Shown: one piece after another, positions 1 to 8,139 of the stretch
Layout: each line of letters starts with the position of its first letter
Position numbering within the stretch: the first letter of the stretch is position 1
Assembly (NCBI GenBank): GCA_022797935.1
Contig: JAAWLO010000013.1
Coordinates: 1-39,944 of the forward strand
DNA from: Oscillibacter sp.
Lineage (GTDB): Bacteria > Bacillota > Clostridia > Oscillospirales > Oscillospiraceae
DNA length: 39,944 nt
Direction of reading: 5' to 3'
The notes under the pieces: model-generated
The model's input: only the letters and a program-made list of their open reading frames with translations
What the model was told of the DNA's origin: nothing
Database searches by the model: none
Made by a program: the position numbers and the translations under genes

Positions 1-137
1 TCCATGCTGCCGTTCTCCTTCCCGTTTGTTGTAACGACAGTATAGCCGGAAAGCATTGAGAAAGCTATTACCAACACCACCGAAGAACGCTGAACACATA
101 AAGCATAAGCAACAATGGCGGGACGGTGCTTCCGCAT
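1..137 (-). CDS. Unrecognised partial ORF, N-terminal part only, runs off the left edge
   Basis: An open frame of 45 codons starts at an ATG at 135-137 and is still open at base 1. The N-terminus is basic (MRKHRP), followed by a hydrophobic stretch and the segment SSVVLVIAFSML, so it could be a membrane or secreted protein. No Shine-Dalgarno is visible before this ATG. A second ATG slightly upstream (about 149), in another frame, does have GAGG in front but stops after 26 codons. All three minus frames are rather open here, so a decayed or frameshifted gene is equally possible. I do not recognise the family. Confidence 0.25.
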   Translation of the reverse strand, partial: MRKHRPAIVAYALCVQRSSVVLVIAFSMLSGYTVVTTNGKENGSM

Positions 138-177
138 GGAAAGAGCATAAGATTAAACCTCAAAGCCCAGATACGAC

Positions 178-384
178 AAAATCCCGCAGAAGATCATGTA
201 ACTAGGTCTTGTTTGAAAATTGGCGGAATGCTGGATTGGGGCAGATTTTTTGCCAGGCAAGGCGATTGGACGCGGGAATCCTGACGGATTTCAAGTCAAA
301 TCAACGCAGTCCTGGCAGAAAAAGATGCCCTAAAACGGCGTTTTGCCATTTTTCAAACAAGGCCTAAATCTTCTGCGGGATTTT
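178..384. repeat. Imperfect long inverted repeat, MITE-like palindromic element
   Basis: Outer arms at 178-194 and 368-384 are perfect 17-bp inverted repeats (AAAATCCCGCAGAAGAT). A second pair lies inside at 203-224 and 345-366 (TAGG-T/C-CTTGTTTGAAAA then TGGC) with two small differences. A third, weaker pair (GGGCA...TTTTT...GCCAGG) lies near 238-262 and 310-331. The whole 207-bp unit could fold into one long stem. It holds no ORF. This is the architecture of a small non-autonomous mobile element or a mobile palindromic repeat. It sits just downstream of the minus-strand GntR gene and might also end its transcript. Confidence 0.65.
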
Positions 385-419
385 TTCAATTTTAGGCAAA
401 GGAATTTATGCCTCATATT

Positions 420-1175
420 TTACAATTGACTCACGTCGCGAATCAGATTGAGACGGATCATCTCGGTATCCGCGTAGATGGTTCCTTGAAGAACCGGACT
501 GTTATCCCCATCATAATTCGTAATTTCCAGCAGTGTAAACACCTTGATTTTTCCTGGAGGGATATCAAAGTACGCCGTCAGCTCCGGAACTTCTCCGCTG
601 GAGGCAGCCCGCAGACGCATCATATCCCACATCACATGGATTCCCGCGCTTTCCCGCAGAAATTCATATAGGGAGCGCTTATCCCCGGACATGTCCCGCC
701 AATTCCTGTCCTTAATCCTTCCGTCCCGAATGCAGTCAATGCAGTACATGCAGGGCTTTTGATCCGCATAGTACAGCGAACGGACCTCCTGCAGCTGATG
801 GGTCGGGCTGCAATTTAGTTTGCCCCCCAGAGAGCCGGCGGGTATTAAACGGACAGACAGCACCTCAATGTGGGAATTGTGGCCGTTTCGCTCAATGATA
901 TTCCGCAGATCAATCCGGGGATACAGGGTGGTATTCACCTGCATGGCCCTGGCGTTTACATAGGTGCCGCTGCCCTGCCTGCGATTTACTTTCCCCTCGA
1001 TCTCCAAATCATGGAGCACCGCCCGGACGGTGCTCCGGCTCACTTGAAATTTCTCGGCAAGCTGCCCCTCGGACAGCAGCCGCGTGCTGTAGGACAGATC
1101 CATTTTTCCAATCAGCTCTAAAATCTGACCCCGGACACGTTCCCGAAGAGACTGTTCACTGCCTGGCTGTGTCAT
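420..1175 (-). CDS. GntR family (HutC/UTRA-type) transcriptional regulator
   Basis: The 251-aa protein has an N-terminal GntR winged helix (about residues 10-75: SEGQLAEKFQVSRSTVRAVL, then the wing motif RRQGSGTYV) and a C-terminal UTRA ligand-binding domain (about 95-245). Length is normal for the HutC subfamily. The start ATG at 1173-1175 has GGAGG eight bases upstream. It is transcribed divergently from the NCS2 permease and deaminase genes, with 278 bp between the starts, so it is the likely local regulator of that purine module, perhaps with a purine or related ligand. Function is from family and context; the ligand is unknown. Confidence 0.85.
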   Translation of the reverse strand: MTQPGSEQSLRERVRGQILELIGKMDLSYSTRLLSEGQLAEKFQVSRSTVRAVLHDLEIEGKVNRRQGSGTYVNARAMQVNTTLYPRIDLRNIIERNGHNSHIEVLSVRLIPAGSLGGKLNCSPTHQLQEVRSLYYADQKPCMYCIDCIRDGRIKDRNWRDMSGDKRSLYEFLRESAGIHVMWDMMRLRAASSGEVPELTAYFDIPPGKIKVFTLLEITNYDGDNSPVLQGTIYADTEMIRLNLIRDVSQL

Positions 1176-1197
1176 AAAGACCCTCCATCCCCTATCC

Positions 1198-1241
1198 TTG
1201 TGTACAGCGATACAAAGCCGGTGCGTTTATCAGCAGTATAC
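1198..1241. promoter_or_regulatory. Possible GntR operator region
   Basis: An imperfect dyad with TTGT and ACAA ends surrounds TGTACA at 1198-1215, and a GTATAC core lies at 1236-1241. HutC-subfamily operators often have a GT-N-TA-N-AC core, so these are candidate binding sites next to the regulator's own start. The evidence is weak. Confidence 0.25.
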
Positions 1242-1361
1242 ATCATTTTTGCCAAAATGGGAAGACGTCTCAAATTCGTCGAACAATTTCCTGATATTCG
1301 CCTGTTCTGGCCCACTGGCAAGGGGTGAAATGAAAATGTCGTCCGACGTTTTTCCCGGATA

Positions 1362-1390
1362 TTGCATTCAGAATCTTTCGCCATTACAAT
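1362..1390 (+). promoter_or_regulatory. Sigma-A-type promoter for the purine permease operon
   Basis: A -35 box TTGCAT (1362-1367) is separated by exactly 17 bp from a -10 box TACAAT (1385-1390). Transcription would start near 1397, about 55 nt before the permease ATG. That leader is too short for a purine riboswitch aptamer. Confidence 0.55.
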
Positions 1391-1453
1391 GAAAACAATC
1401 GGTGTATGCACAGCCGGAAAATTGAATCTGCAAATTGTCAGGAGGACGGGAAA

Positions 1454-2833
1454 ATGGACCAAACCACGAGAAAGGATTCTCCTCTGGAGCGCATCTTTCA
1501 TCTGTCGGAACGCGGAACAAACGTGCGGACAGAGCTTCTGGCCGGAGCCACAACGTTTTTATCCTGCGTCAGCATTGTCGTTTTGAATCCCAGCATTCTC
1601 TCCGCCACCGGAATGGATTCCAGGGCCCTGTTCTGGGCCACCGCGCTGGCCTGCTTCATCGGCTGTGTCTGGATGGGTTTGCTTGGAAACTTCCCATTTG
1701 CCCTTGGCCCGGCTATGGGTCTGAACAGCTATATGGCGTTCACAGTGGTTCTTGGAATGGGCCTGTCCTGGGAAAACGGCCTGGCCTGCGTGTTTACGTC
1801 CGGCTGTGTCTTCATGATTCTCAGCATCTTCAAGGTGCAGCAGCACATTGTCGACGCGGTGCCGGACTGCGTGAAAAAGGCGATTGGTGCGGGTGTTGGT
1901 ATGTTTATCGCCTTTTGCGGCTTCCAGTCCGCCGGGCTGATTCAGCGGTCGGAAAGCACGATGGTGGCGATTGGAGACCTCGGGAACCCCGGCACCGTTC
2001 TGGCGATGATCGGAATTGCCATCACTGCGGTCCTGGTGATTCGCCAGGTGAAGGGTGGCATTCTCCTGGGAATTATTGCCGTTACGATTTTGGGACTGTT
2101 TGTGAAGAACCCTTCCACCGGCATGGCGTATACCACGCTGCCCTCCGCGTTTATTGCGTTTGACAATCCTGTCGAGGCCCTGGCGCCTACCTTCGGAAAG
2201 CTGTCTTTCAAAGGCATGTTTACGGGCTCCTTTTCCGCGATCATGGGAACGGTTTTCGCCATTATCAGCTTCCTGTTTGTAGACCTGTTTGACAGCCTGG
2301 GCGTCTTTCTGGGAATTGCCCCCAAAGCTGGGCTGGTGGATGAAAACGGCAAGACTCCGGGAGCCGGAAAGGCCCTGTTTGTCTCTGCGGGTGCTGCCGC
2401 CGTGGGCGCGGTGCTTGGAACCAGCACCGTATCCATCTACGGCGCGGAGAGCGCCACGGGAATTGCCGAGGGCGGCCGCACGGGCTTGACCGCGTGCAGC
2501 ACCGGATGCCTGTTCCTGCTGACGCTGTTCTTCTCACCCCTGTTCCTCATGATACCGGGGATCGCAACCGCTCCGGCTCTGATTATGGTGGGCATTTTCA
2601 TGATGGAGCCCCTGCGCACGCTGGACCTGTCCGATTTTACCGTGGCGATGCCCGTTTTCTTCGCCGTCGCGGCGATGCCCTTTACCTATAACATCGCTTA
2701 CGGCGTGCTGTTTTCCATGCTCAGCTATGTGCTGTGCAAAGCGGCGGCGGGGAAGCGGAAGGAGCTCACGCCCACCATGGTCGCTCTTACCGTTGTGTTC
2801 CTCTCCTATCTGGTTCTCGACGCGATTTTCTAA
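1454..2833 (+). CDS. NCS2 family permease, adenine/guanine/hypoxanthine type
   Basis: The 459-aa polytopic membrane protein belongs to the AzgA/PbuG branch of the nucleobase:cation symporter-2 family. Family motifs are LFVDLFDSLGVFLGIA (about 275-290) and the pair STVSIYGAES and EGGRTGLTA (about 330-352) in the substrate-binding region. I chose the start at 1454 because GGAGG lies eight bases upstream; an in-frame ATG at 1406 has no ribosome site. It is 29 bp ahead of an adenine-deaminase-like gene, so it probably imports adenine and/or other 6-substituted purines. Substrate is inferred from family and neighbours. Confidence 0.9.
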   Translation: MDQTTRKDSPLERIFHLSERGTNVRTELLAGATTFLSCVSIVVLNPSILSATGMDSRALFWATALACFIGCVWMGLLGNFPFALGPAMGLNSYMAFTVVLGMGLSWENGLACVFTSGCVFMILSIFKVQQHIVDAVPDCVKKAIGAGVGMFIAFCGFQSAGLIQRSESTMVAIGDLGNPGTVLAMIGIAITAVLVIRQVKGGILLGIIAVTILGLFVKNPSTGMAYTTLPSAFIAFDNPVEALAPTFGKLSFKGMFTGSFSAIMGTVFAIISFLFVDLFDSLGVFLGIAPKAGLVDENGKTPGAGKALFVSAGAAAVGAVLGTSTVSIYGAESATGIAEGGRTGLTACSTGCLFLLTLFFSPLFLMIPGIATAPALIMVGIFMMEPLRTLDLSDFTVAMPVFFAVAAMPFTYNIAYGVLFSMLSYVLCKAAAGKRKELTPTMVALTVVFLSYLVLDAIF

Positions 2834-2862
2834 CCATTTCATAGCGCGGAAAGGAGTTTGCC

Positions 2863-3897
2863 ATGCTGACAGAGCGTAAAAAAGAATTGATTGAGAAGAT
2901 ACCCAAGGCGGAAAACCATATCCATATTGAAGGCTCCATTCCCTGGGAGCTGGCCCTCCGGCTGGCGGAGAAAAACAAGGTTTCCCTGCCGGTTCACAGC
3001 ATCGAGGAGATTGATTCCTGGGCTCACGGCCTGATCGGGGAAAGGGGCTTGGACGGCTTCATGATCTGCGACCGGACCCTCAATTCCGTCTGCCTCCACG
3101 AGGAGGACTACGAGGCGGTGGTCCTGGCCCTGGCGGAGGAGGACAAGCGGCAGAACATCGTCTATCAGGAGCTTCACCTGGACTATCCGCTGAACGAGGA
3201 GAGGGGGATTCCCCTGGAAGTGGTGATGGAGGGCTATCGCAGCGCCCAGCGGAAGGCCAGGGAGCTCTACGGCGTGGAGATCGTGTACATCGCCGGACTG
3301 GACCGGACGCTGTCCGGCGAACGGTGCTTGTCCTTTGTGAAATCCCTGCGGCCTTACCTGGACATGGTTGCGGGGCTGGGAATGGACTGTGAGGAAAAGG
3401 GCCATCCCTGCATCAAGCATCTGGACAGCTACCAGGAAGCCAAGAGGATGGGGTTGTTTCTGACCGCTCATGCCGGAGAGGACGGCGGCTCGGACAACAT
3501 CTGGGACGCCCTGCGGAAGCTGAATGTCCAGCGGATCGACCACGGCTGCCGCGCGGCGGAAGACCCGGAGCTGATTCGGTACTTAAAAGAGCGGGACATC
3601 CTGTGCGCCATGTGCCCGGTAAGCAATGTGTATTCCGGGGCGGCGGCCAGTTTTGAGGCCCATCCCTTCCTCACGCTGCTCCGGGCGGGGGTGCCGGTGT
3701 CCATCAGTTCCGACGACCCGCCCTATACAAACAGCCTGACGGAAGAGCTGATGACGGACGCGGAAAAGATGAACCTCACCGAGGAGGAGATCATCCGAGT
3801 TGTCCGGAACGGCTTTGCCTATTCCATTCAGGGGCAGGGGTATTTACCGGCCTTTGACGCGTGGGTGCGGGAATTTCAAAGAAAAGGAGCGGACTGA
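2863..3897 (+). CDS. Adenosine/adenine deaminase family protein (adenine-deaminase-like)
   Basis: The 344-aa metal-dependent amidohydrolase is predicted to deaminate a 6-aminopurine to the 6-oxo form. Metal and catalytic motifs are in place: HIHIEGS (H19, H21), HAGED (H203, E206), RIDHG (H227) and SSDDPPY (D284, D285). The combination CPVSN plus SDDP, rather than the TDDP of classical adenosine deaminases, resembles Add-type adenine deaminases and fits the purine permease just upstream. AAGGAG precedes the ATG. It is translationally close to a second, diverged paralogue three bases downstream. Adenosine or another aminopurine cannot be excluded as substrate. Confidence 0.88.
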   Translation: MLTERKKELIEKIPKAENHIHIEGSIPWELALRLAEKNKVSLPVHSIEEIDSWAHGLIGERGLDGFMICDRTLNSVCLHEEDYEAVVLALAEEDKRQNIVYQELHLDYPLNEERGIPLEVVMEGYRSAQRKARELYGVEIVYIAGLDRTLSGERCLSFVKSLRPYLDMVAGLGMDCEEKGHPCIKHLDSYQEAKRMGLFLTAHAGEDGGSDNIWDALRKLNVQRIDHGCRAAEDPELIRYLKERDILCAMCPVSNVYSGAAASFEAHPFLTLLRAGVPVSISSDDPPYTNSLTEELMTDAEKMNLTEEEIIRVVRNGFAYSIQGQGYLPAFDAWVREFQRKGAD

Positions 3898-3899
3898 CC

Positions 3900-4901
3900 A
3901 TGGGTTTTTCTGAACAGCAGCTTCGGGCGCTTCCGAAGCTGGAGCTGCACATTCACCTGGAGGGGACCTTTGACCTTGACACCATGTGCCGTCTGGCGGA
4001 AAAGAACGGGGTTCCGCTGCCCCGCCCCCGGGAAGCGTTGATCTCGTTCTCCGGGTTGAGTGAATTCCTGGACCTGCTGGACTGGATCTGCTCCCTGGCG
4101 CGGGAGAAGAAGGACGCCCGGGAGCTGGCGTATCATTTCGCGGAGTACGCCAGGGAGCAGGGCATTGTGTACGCGGAGGTAATGGTCAATCCGTCCCATT
4201 GGAAGAACCTGGCGGTTGGCGACGTGGTGTCCGGTATTCTGGAGGGGTTCGACCAGGCGGGGGCCGACGGTCTCCCGGACTGCCGCCTTCTGGTTTCCCT
4301 GCGGCGGGAGCAGTCCGCCGCATCGGCGGAGAGGACCGTAGAATGGGTGTTTTCTCATCCGCATTCCAGGCTGCTGGGCCTTTCCGCCGACGGGAACGAG
4401 GCCCTTGCCAAGGATTCCAACCGGCATCTGGCGCCTTTTTTTGCCAAGGCGAGGGAGGCGGGCCTCGGCGTCACGGTACACGCGGGGGAGTCCTCCGGAC
4501 CGGAGGGAGTCGCAGCGGCGCTGGACTGCGGCGGGGCCCAGAGAATTGACCACGGCGTGCGGGCTGTGGAGGACGGCGCCCTCTTGGAACGCCTGCAAAA
4601 GGACAGGGTTCCCCTGAATGTGTGCTTTACCTCCAACGTTGTGGGAGGGCTCTACAGCGCGGAGACCCACCCGCTGAAGCGCCTGTATGACAAAGGGCTT
4701 CTGGTAACGGTCGGCACCGACGATCCCATGTTGCTGAACAACACCCTTTGTCAGGAGCTTTCCAAAGTGGCCGGGCAGTACGATTGGACCATGGAGGATC
4801 TCGTGCGGCTCCAATATAACGCCATCCAGGCGGCCTTTTGCACCGAGGAGGAAAAAGACCGCTTGAGGGAACAGCTCCGTCTCTTTGAAGCAAGCCTGTA
4901 A
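3900..4901 (+). CDS. Adenosine deaminase family protein (second paralogue)
   Basis: The 333-aa member of the adenosine/AMP deaminase family starts two bases after the previous stop; AAAGGAG just before that stop sets this ATG. Motifs are HIHLEG (H17, H19), HAGE (H194), RIDHG, CFTSN and GTDDP (D274, D275). The TDDP and TSN forms are those of adenosine deaminases, so this copy may act on adenosine or a deoxy or modified nucleoside while its neighbour acts on the base. Sequence identity between the two copies is limited, so they are old paralogues rather than a recent duplication. A strong terminator follows. Confidence 0.87.
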   Translation: MGFSEQQLRALPKLELHIHLEGTFDLDTMCRLAEKNGVPLPRPREALISFSGLSEFLDLLDWICSLAREKKDARELAYHFAEYAREQGIVYAEVMVNPSHWKNLAVGDVVSGILEGFDQAGADGLPDCRLLVSLRREQSAASAERTVEWVFSHPHSRLLGLSADGNEALAKDSNRHLAPFFAKAREAGLGVTVHAGESSGPEGVAAALDCGGAQRIDHGVRAVEDGALLERLQKDRVPLNVCFTSNVVGGLYSAETHPLKRLYDKGLLVTVGTDDPMLLNNTLCQELSKVAGQYDWTMEDLVRLQYNAIQAAFCTEEEKDRLREQLRLFEASL

Positions 4902-4910
4902 AGGAACGGA

Positions 4911-4943
4911 AAAGGCGGGAAAGTCTGACTTTCCCGCCTTTTT
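4911..4943 (+). terminator. Rho-independent terminator of the purine operon
   Basis: A 14-bp stem AAAGGCGGGAAAGT with its complement, a short TGA-type loop and a following run of T. It lies ten bases after the deaminase stop and closes the permease-deaminase operon. Its symmetric A/T flanks mean it could act in both directions. Confidence 0.85.
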
Positions 4944-4968
4944 GTGCAATAAACAAGAGGTGTTCCAA

Positions 4969-5841
4969 ATGAAACCATACCAAAAGGGTACGGCCCTGGT
5001 CATTTTATCGGCCATTGTTTTTGGCCTGAATCCGTTCTTTGCGAGAAGCGTTTATGCCAACGGAGGAAATGCCTGGACTCTGACGTTCTTATCGAAAGCC
5101 ATCGGCGTTCCGGCGCTGTTTTTGATGCGCCGGCTGTCCGGGAGCCAGTCTGTCCCCCTGGACAGGACCAGCCTCAAAAAGCTCTTAATCTGTTCGCTGG
5201 GATGCGCGGCTGCGCCGGTCCTGTTGTACTCCTCTTATCCTTATATCTCCTCCGGCATGGCTACAACGCTCCATTTTACTTACCCGGCCATTGTGATCGT
5301 AAGCTGTTCCTTGTTCTTCCGCGAGCGGCTGACGGTTCGCCAGAGGTTTTGCTGCGCACTTTGCATGGCGGGGATTTTATGCTTCTATACGCCCGGCGGG
5401 GACAGCGGCGGGCTTGGAATATTTCTTGCGCTGTCGTCTGGCCTTGCATATGCGTTTTATGTGGTCTATCTTTCCAAAAGCGGGCTTCAGAGCATACCGT
5501 CTCTCCAATTGGTGCCCTGGTTGTTTTTGTTTACCGCTGTGGAAGTGCTGGCTGTCTCGGGTATAACCGGCCAATTGGATTTTGGCCTGACGGCTGCCGG
5601 ATGGGCCATGGCCCTTTTATTTTCCATCCTGCACGCCTGTGTCGCCACCGTTGCGTTCCAGATGGGGGCAAAATATATAGGGGCTCAGAGCGCTTCCCTG
5701 CTGTCTACATTTGAGCCACTGACCAGCGTTCTGGTGGGTGTTATGCTTTTCCAAGAACCGTTTTCTCCACGAGACGCCGTTGGAGCGGGATGTATTCTGG
5801 TCTCGGTGGTGTTGTTGTCTTGCGGCCATAAGCGGGAATAA
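4969..5841 (+). CDS. EamA/DMT family transporter
   Basis: The 290-aa protein has two repeated EamA halves and about ten hydrophobic helices, with typical motifs in each half (for example SGMATTLHFTYPAIV about 94-108 and the second-half GAQSASLLSTFEPL about 237-250). Drug/metabolite transporters of this size usually export metabolites or amino acids. The start at 4969 has AAGAGG upstream. The preceding terminator suggests it is expressed separately from the purine operon or by read-through. No substrate can be assigned. Confidence 0.88.
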   Translation: MKPYQKGTALVILSAIVFGLNPFFARSVYANGGNAWTLTFLSKAIGVPALFLMRRLSGSQSVPLDRTSLKKLLICSLGCAAAPVLLYSSYPYISSGMATTLHFTYPAIVIVSCSLFFRERLTVRQRFCCALCMAGILCFYTPGGDSGGLGIFLALSSGLAYAFYVVYLSKSGLQSIPSLQLVPWLFLFTAVEVLAVSGITGQLDFGLTAAGWAMALLFSILHACVATVAFQMGAKYIGAQSASLLSTFEPLTSVLVGVMLFQEPFSPRDAVGAGCILVSVVLLSCGHKRE

Positions 5842-6123
5842 GGCGGGATGTTCGATTATCAAAACTGTATACACGAGGAGCGCATGGAATAGGGTCGGGA
5901 AGTATTTCTTGCGGACCAAAGCGTTCCCAAAGCGGTCCGATTGACTGGCGGGACTCTAAAATGCGTATTTTTTTCTTTTGGGGATTGGTGGAGAGTTTGA
6001 GTCGCGCGTTTCTCCAAAACAGCTCATTTTGCATCGTTGGTGCGTTATTTCTACTTTACTCACCTAAATTCATCCAATATCTCCAAATTATTCTTGTTTT
6101 TGAGCAAATCATGCTCTTTGTGC
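5842..6123. other. Intergenic region with no recognisable gene
   Basis: About 280 bases, more AT-rich than its surroundings, with no convincing start site, Shine-Dalgarno-linked ORF or structured RNA that I can see. An apparent plus-strand ORF here runs through the antisense of the tRNA and is rejected. Confidence 0.5.
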
Positions 6124-6157
6124 GCAAAAATCCCGCACTGAAGTGCAGGATTTTTGC
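6124..6157 (-). terminator. Terminator of the tRNA-Pro gene
   Basis: A hairpin with arms GCAAAAATCC-GCAC and GTGC-GGATTTTTGC, one mismatch and a TGAA-type loop. Read on the minus strand it lies about 25 bases after the tRNA 3' end and finishes in a T run. It is symmetric enough to work in both directions. Confidence 0.75.
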
Positions 6158-6182
6158 TTGTATCTCATTTGTCAACGAAACT

Positions 6183-6258
6183 TGGTCCGAGTGGCGGGAT
6201 TTGAACCCACGGCCTCATGGTCCCGAACCATGCGCGCTACCAACTGCGCTACACCCGG
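6183..6258 (-). tRNA. tRNA-Pro (anticodon CGG)
   Basis: A complete 76-nt cloverleaf. The acceptor stem is CCGGGTG with CACTCGG (one G-T pair), the D arm is GCGC-AGTTGGTA-GCGC, and the anticodon stem CATGG/CCATG has loop TTCGGGA giving anticodon CGG. The T arm is GTGGG-TTCAAAT-CCCGC, the discriminator is A and the CCA end is encoded. The CGG anticodon reads the proline codon CCG, common in a GC-rich genome. It has its own near-perfect promoter and a terminator. Confidence 0.95.
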
Positions 6259-6332
6259 ATAGACAAAAAGGGGAAGGAGGGAAAAGCGAAAAAAGGAAGC
6301 AAAGGGAAGTAATGAGAATTACCAACTTGTTC

Positions 6333-6361
6333 ATTATAATCAATAATTCTTTTTTTGTCAA
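6333..6361 (-). promoter_or_regulatory. Consensus promoter for tRNA-Pro
   Basis: On the minus strand a perfect -35 TTGACA (6356-6361), a 17-bp AT-rich spacer and a perfect -10 TATAAT (6333-6338). Transcription would start about 68 nt before the tRNA 5' end. This is the best consensus promoter in the window, as expected for a stable RNA gene. Confidence 0.9.
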
Positions 6362-6392
6362 TCCCATTTTTCTTTTTTTGTAAAATGGAAGA

Positions 6393-6424
6393 GCGCCGCT
6401 CCTCGAGAACCGGAAGAGCGGCGC
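6393..6424 (-). terminator. GC-rich hairpin after the nucleoside kinase
   Basis: A 9-bp stem (GCGCCGCTC/GAGCGGCGC) with a 14-nt loop. On the minus strand it is about 45 bases after the kinase stop and is followed by TCTTCCATTTT, so the T run is interrupted. It probably terminates the kinase transcript before the tRNA promoter. Confidence 0.55.
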
Positions 6425-6433
6425 CCGTTCTGC

Positions 6434-6477
6434 CATCAAACGTGCATTAAACGCGTATCAAAGGTGCATCAAACGTG
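6434..6477. repeat. Four degenerate 11-bp tandem repeats at the kinase 3' end
   Basis: The units are CATCAAACGTG, CATTAAACGCG, TATCAAAGGTG and CATCAAACGTG, directly abutting. The first and last are identical and the middle two differ at two positions each. The last unit covers the final codons and stop of the nucleoside kinase, so the array seems to have grown from the gene end. Confidence 0.7.
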
Positions 6478-8139
6478 ATAGCAGCCTCCGCCGATAAACT
6501 CCCGCAGAAGGGAGGTCTTGGGGACATCATCCGCCGGAATCGGCAGGAAATAATTCAGGAACTTCAAAAGCCGCTTTGCCTCGATATACTCCTCGCTGTT
6601 CCGGGGAACCCCGCAGAGCAGCGGCTGTACATAGGGCTTCAGCAGAGCGGTTTCGTAAATCAGAGCCGAGTTGAAAATCATGTCCGCGCTGTCCTGGAAG
6701 GGGAAGATGTTCTCCTCCTCTCCCCGCCGCACGGAGGGCCACATTTTAATGGTCGCCTGGGCGCTGTAGCCCCGAGTGCGGGCGTCCCGCTCAATCCGCC
6801 GCAGAAGACGGGCGTCAGTGGTGGGGATGCGGTTGTGGCCATCGATATTCAGGGTGGTCAGGCAGCTGATATAGATTTTGTATTTGCTCTCCCTGGGCAG
6901 GGCCTGGGTGAATTGATCGTTGAGGCAGTGGATGCCCTCAATCACCAGCACGTCCTCCGGGCCCAGGGCCAGGAAGTTTCCGTTGTACTCCCGGGCGCCC
7001 TTTTTGAAATTGAAACTGGGAAGCTCCACGGTCTCCCCCTTCAGCAGGCGGACCATGTCCTCGTTGAACTGGGCCACATCCATGGCGCCCAGACCCTCAA
7101 AGTCGTAGTTGCCGTTTTCGTCCCGGGGGGTGTCCTCCCGGTTCTTGAAGTAATTATCCGTGGCAATGGCATAGGGCCGCAGGCCGCAGGCCCGCAGCTG
7201 GGTGGAAAGGCGGTGGGAGAAGGTGGTTTTGCCGGAGGAGGAGGGGCCCGCGATCATGACAAAGCGCACCTGCTTCCGCTGGGCAATCTCCGCGGCAATG
7301 TCGCCGATCTTCTTTTCCATCATGGCCTCGTGGGCCAGAATCAGCGGCGTGGCGCCTCCCTGGGAGACTGTGGTGTTCAGCTCCGCCACGTTGGCGGCGT
7401 TCAGCGCCTGGGAGCGCAGGGTGGACTCGTAAAGCTCCCGGAAAACCTTTTTGGAGGGATGGAAATCCCCCAATTGGTTGGGGTCCTTCTGGGTGGGCAG
7501 GCGGAGGACAAAGCCGCTGTCAAAGAGCTCCAGGCCGAAGCAGCGGATGTAGCTGGTGTCTGGGGCCATATAGCCGTAGAAATAATCTACGAATCCATCC
7601 AGAGAATACACGTTCACATGGGAGTCTATGCGGAAGCTCAGCAGCTGGGCCTTGTGAACCAGACGGGCCTTGTGGAAGAGCTCCATGGCGTCATCGGTGC
7701 TGAGGGTGTGCTTTTCAATGGGCTTCGCGGCGGCGGACAGCTCTCGCATCCGGGCTTCCACCCGGTCCAGGAGCGCCTGGTCCAGGGAGAAATTCCCCTT
7801 GGTCAGCAGGAAGAGGGCACTGCTGAGGGAGTACTCCACAGAGATGCGGTCCACATTCTCCTGGCCTACCACGTCGTAAAAGGCCTTCAGCAGCAGGAAG
7901 ACCGCGCTCCGCTCGTAGGTCTGAATGCCGGGCTTGTCCCGGGCGGTGACCATCTTCAGCGTGCAGTCCCGGTCCAGGGTCTTGTGAAGCTCACAGAGTT
8001 TTCCGTCTCGCTTGACCAGCAGAATGTCACAGGGGTACTGGGCTTGAAAGTCCGACGCAATGGCTTGATAGGACGTGCCCTGGGGATAGGCGTGTTCCGC
8101 GCCGTCCACCGTGACCTTAAACAGTCTCTTTTCTTCCAT
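6469..8139 (-). CDS. TGS-domain nucleoside (uridine-type) kinase
   Basis: The 556-aa fusion has an N-terminal TGS-like domain (about 5-65), a region related to the threonyl-tRNA synthetase second additional domain (about 70-230), and a C-terminal phosphoribulokinase/uridine kinase domain. The kinase has the P-loop GPSSSGKTT (about 297-305), ATDNYF and VIEGIH motifs. This architecture is conserved in Clostridia as a nucleoside kinase that phosphorylates uridine/cytidine-type substrates; the role of the TGS part is not known to me. GGAGG precedes the start. It has its own promoter and is not part of the neighbouring catabolic operons. Confidence 0.9.
   Translation of the reverse strand: MEEKRLFKVTVDGAEHAYPQGTSYQAIASDFQAQYPCDILLVKRDGKLCELHKTLDRDCTLKMVTARDKPGIQTYERSAVFLLLKAFYDVVGQENVDRISVEYSLSSALFLLTKGNFSLDQALLDRVEARMRELSAAAKPIEKHTLSTDDAMELFHKARLVHKAQLLSFRIDSHVNVYSLDGFVDYFYGYMAPDTSYIRCFGLELFDSGFVLRLPTQKDPNQLGDFHPSKKVFRELYESTLRSQALNAANVAELNTTVSQGGATPLILAHEAMMEKKIGDIAAEIAQRKQVRFVMIAGPSSSGKTTFSHRLSTQLRACGLRPYAIATDNYFKNREDTPRDENGNYDFEGLGAMDVAQFNEDMVRLLKGETVELPSFNFKKGAREYNGNFLALGPEDVLVIEGIHCLNDQFTQALPRESKYKIYISCLTTLNIDGHNRIPTTDARLLRRIERDARTRGYSAQATIKMWPSVRRGEEENIFPFQDSADMIFNSALIYETALLKPYVQPLLCGVPRNSEEYIEAKRLLKFLNYFLPIPADDVPKTSLLREFIGGGCYHV

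Noticed and set aside
1391-1453. Purine riboswitch before the NCS2 permease
   Set aside because: The leader from the predicted promoter is only about 55 nt, and I see no three-way-junction motif.
1172-1501. 109-codon minus-strand ORF between the GntR and permease genes
   Set aside because: No ribosome site and no domain. It covers the divergent promoter region and the permease start.
5961-6383. Plus-strand ORF of 140 codons over the tRNA
   Set aside because: Its middle (EWRDLNPRPHGPEP) is the familiar spurious translation of antisense tRNA; the tRNA on the minus strand explains the sequence.
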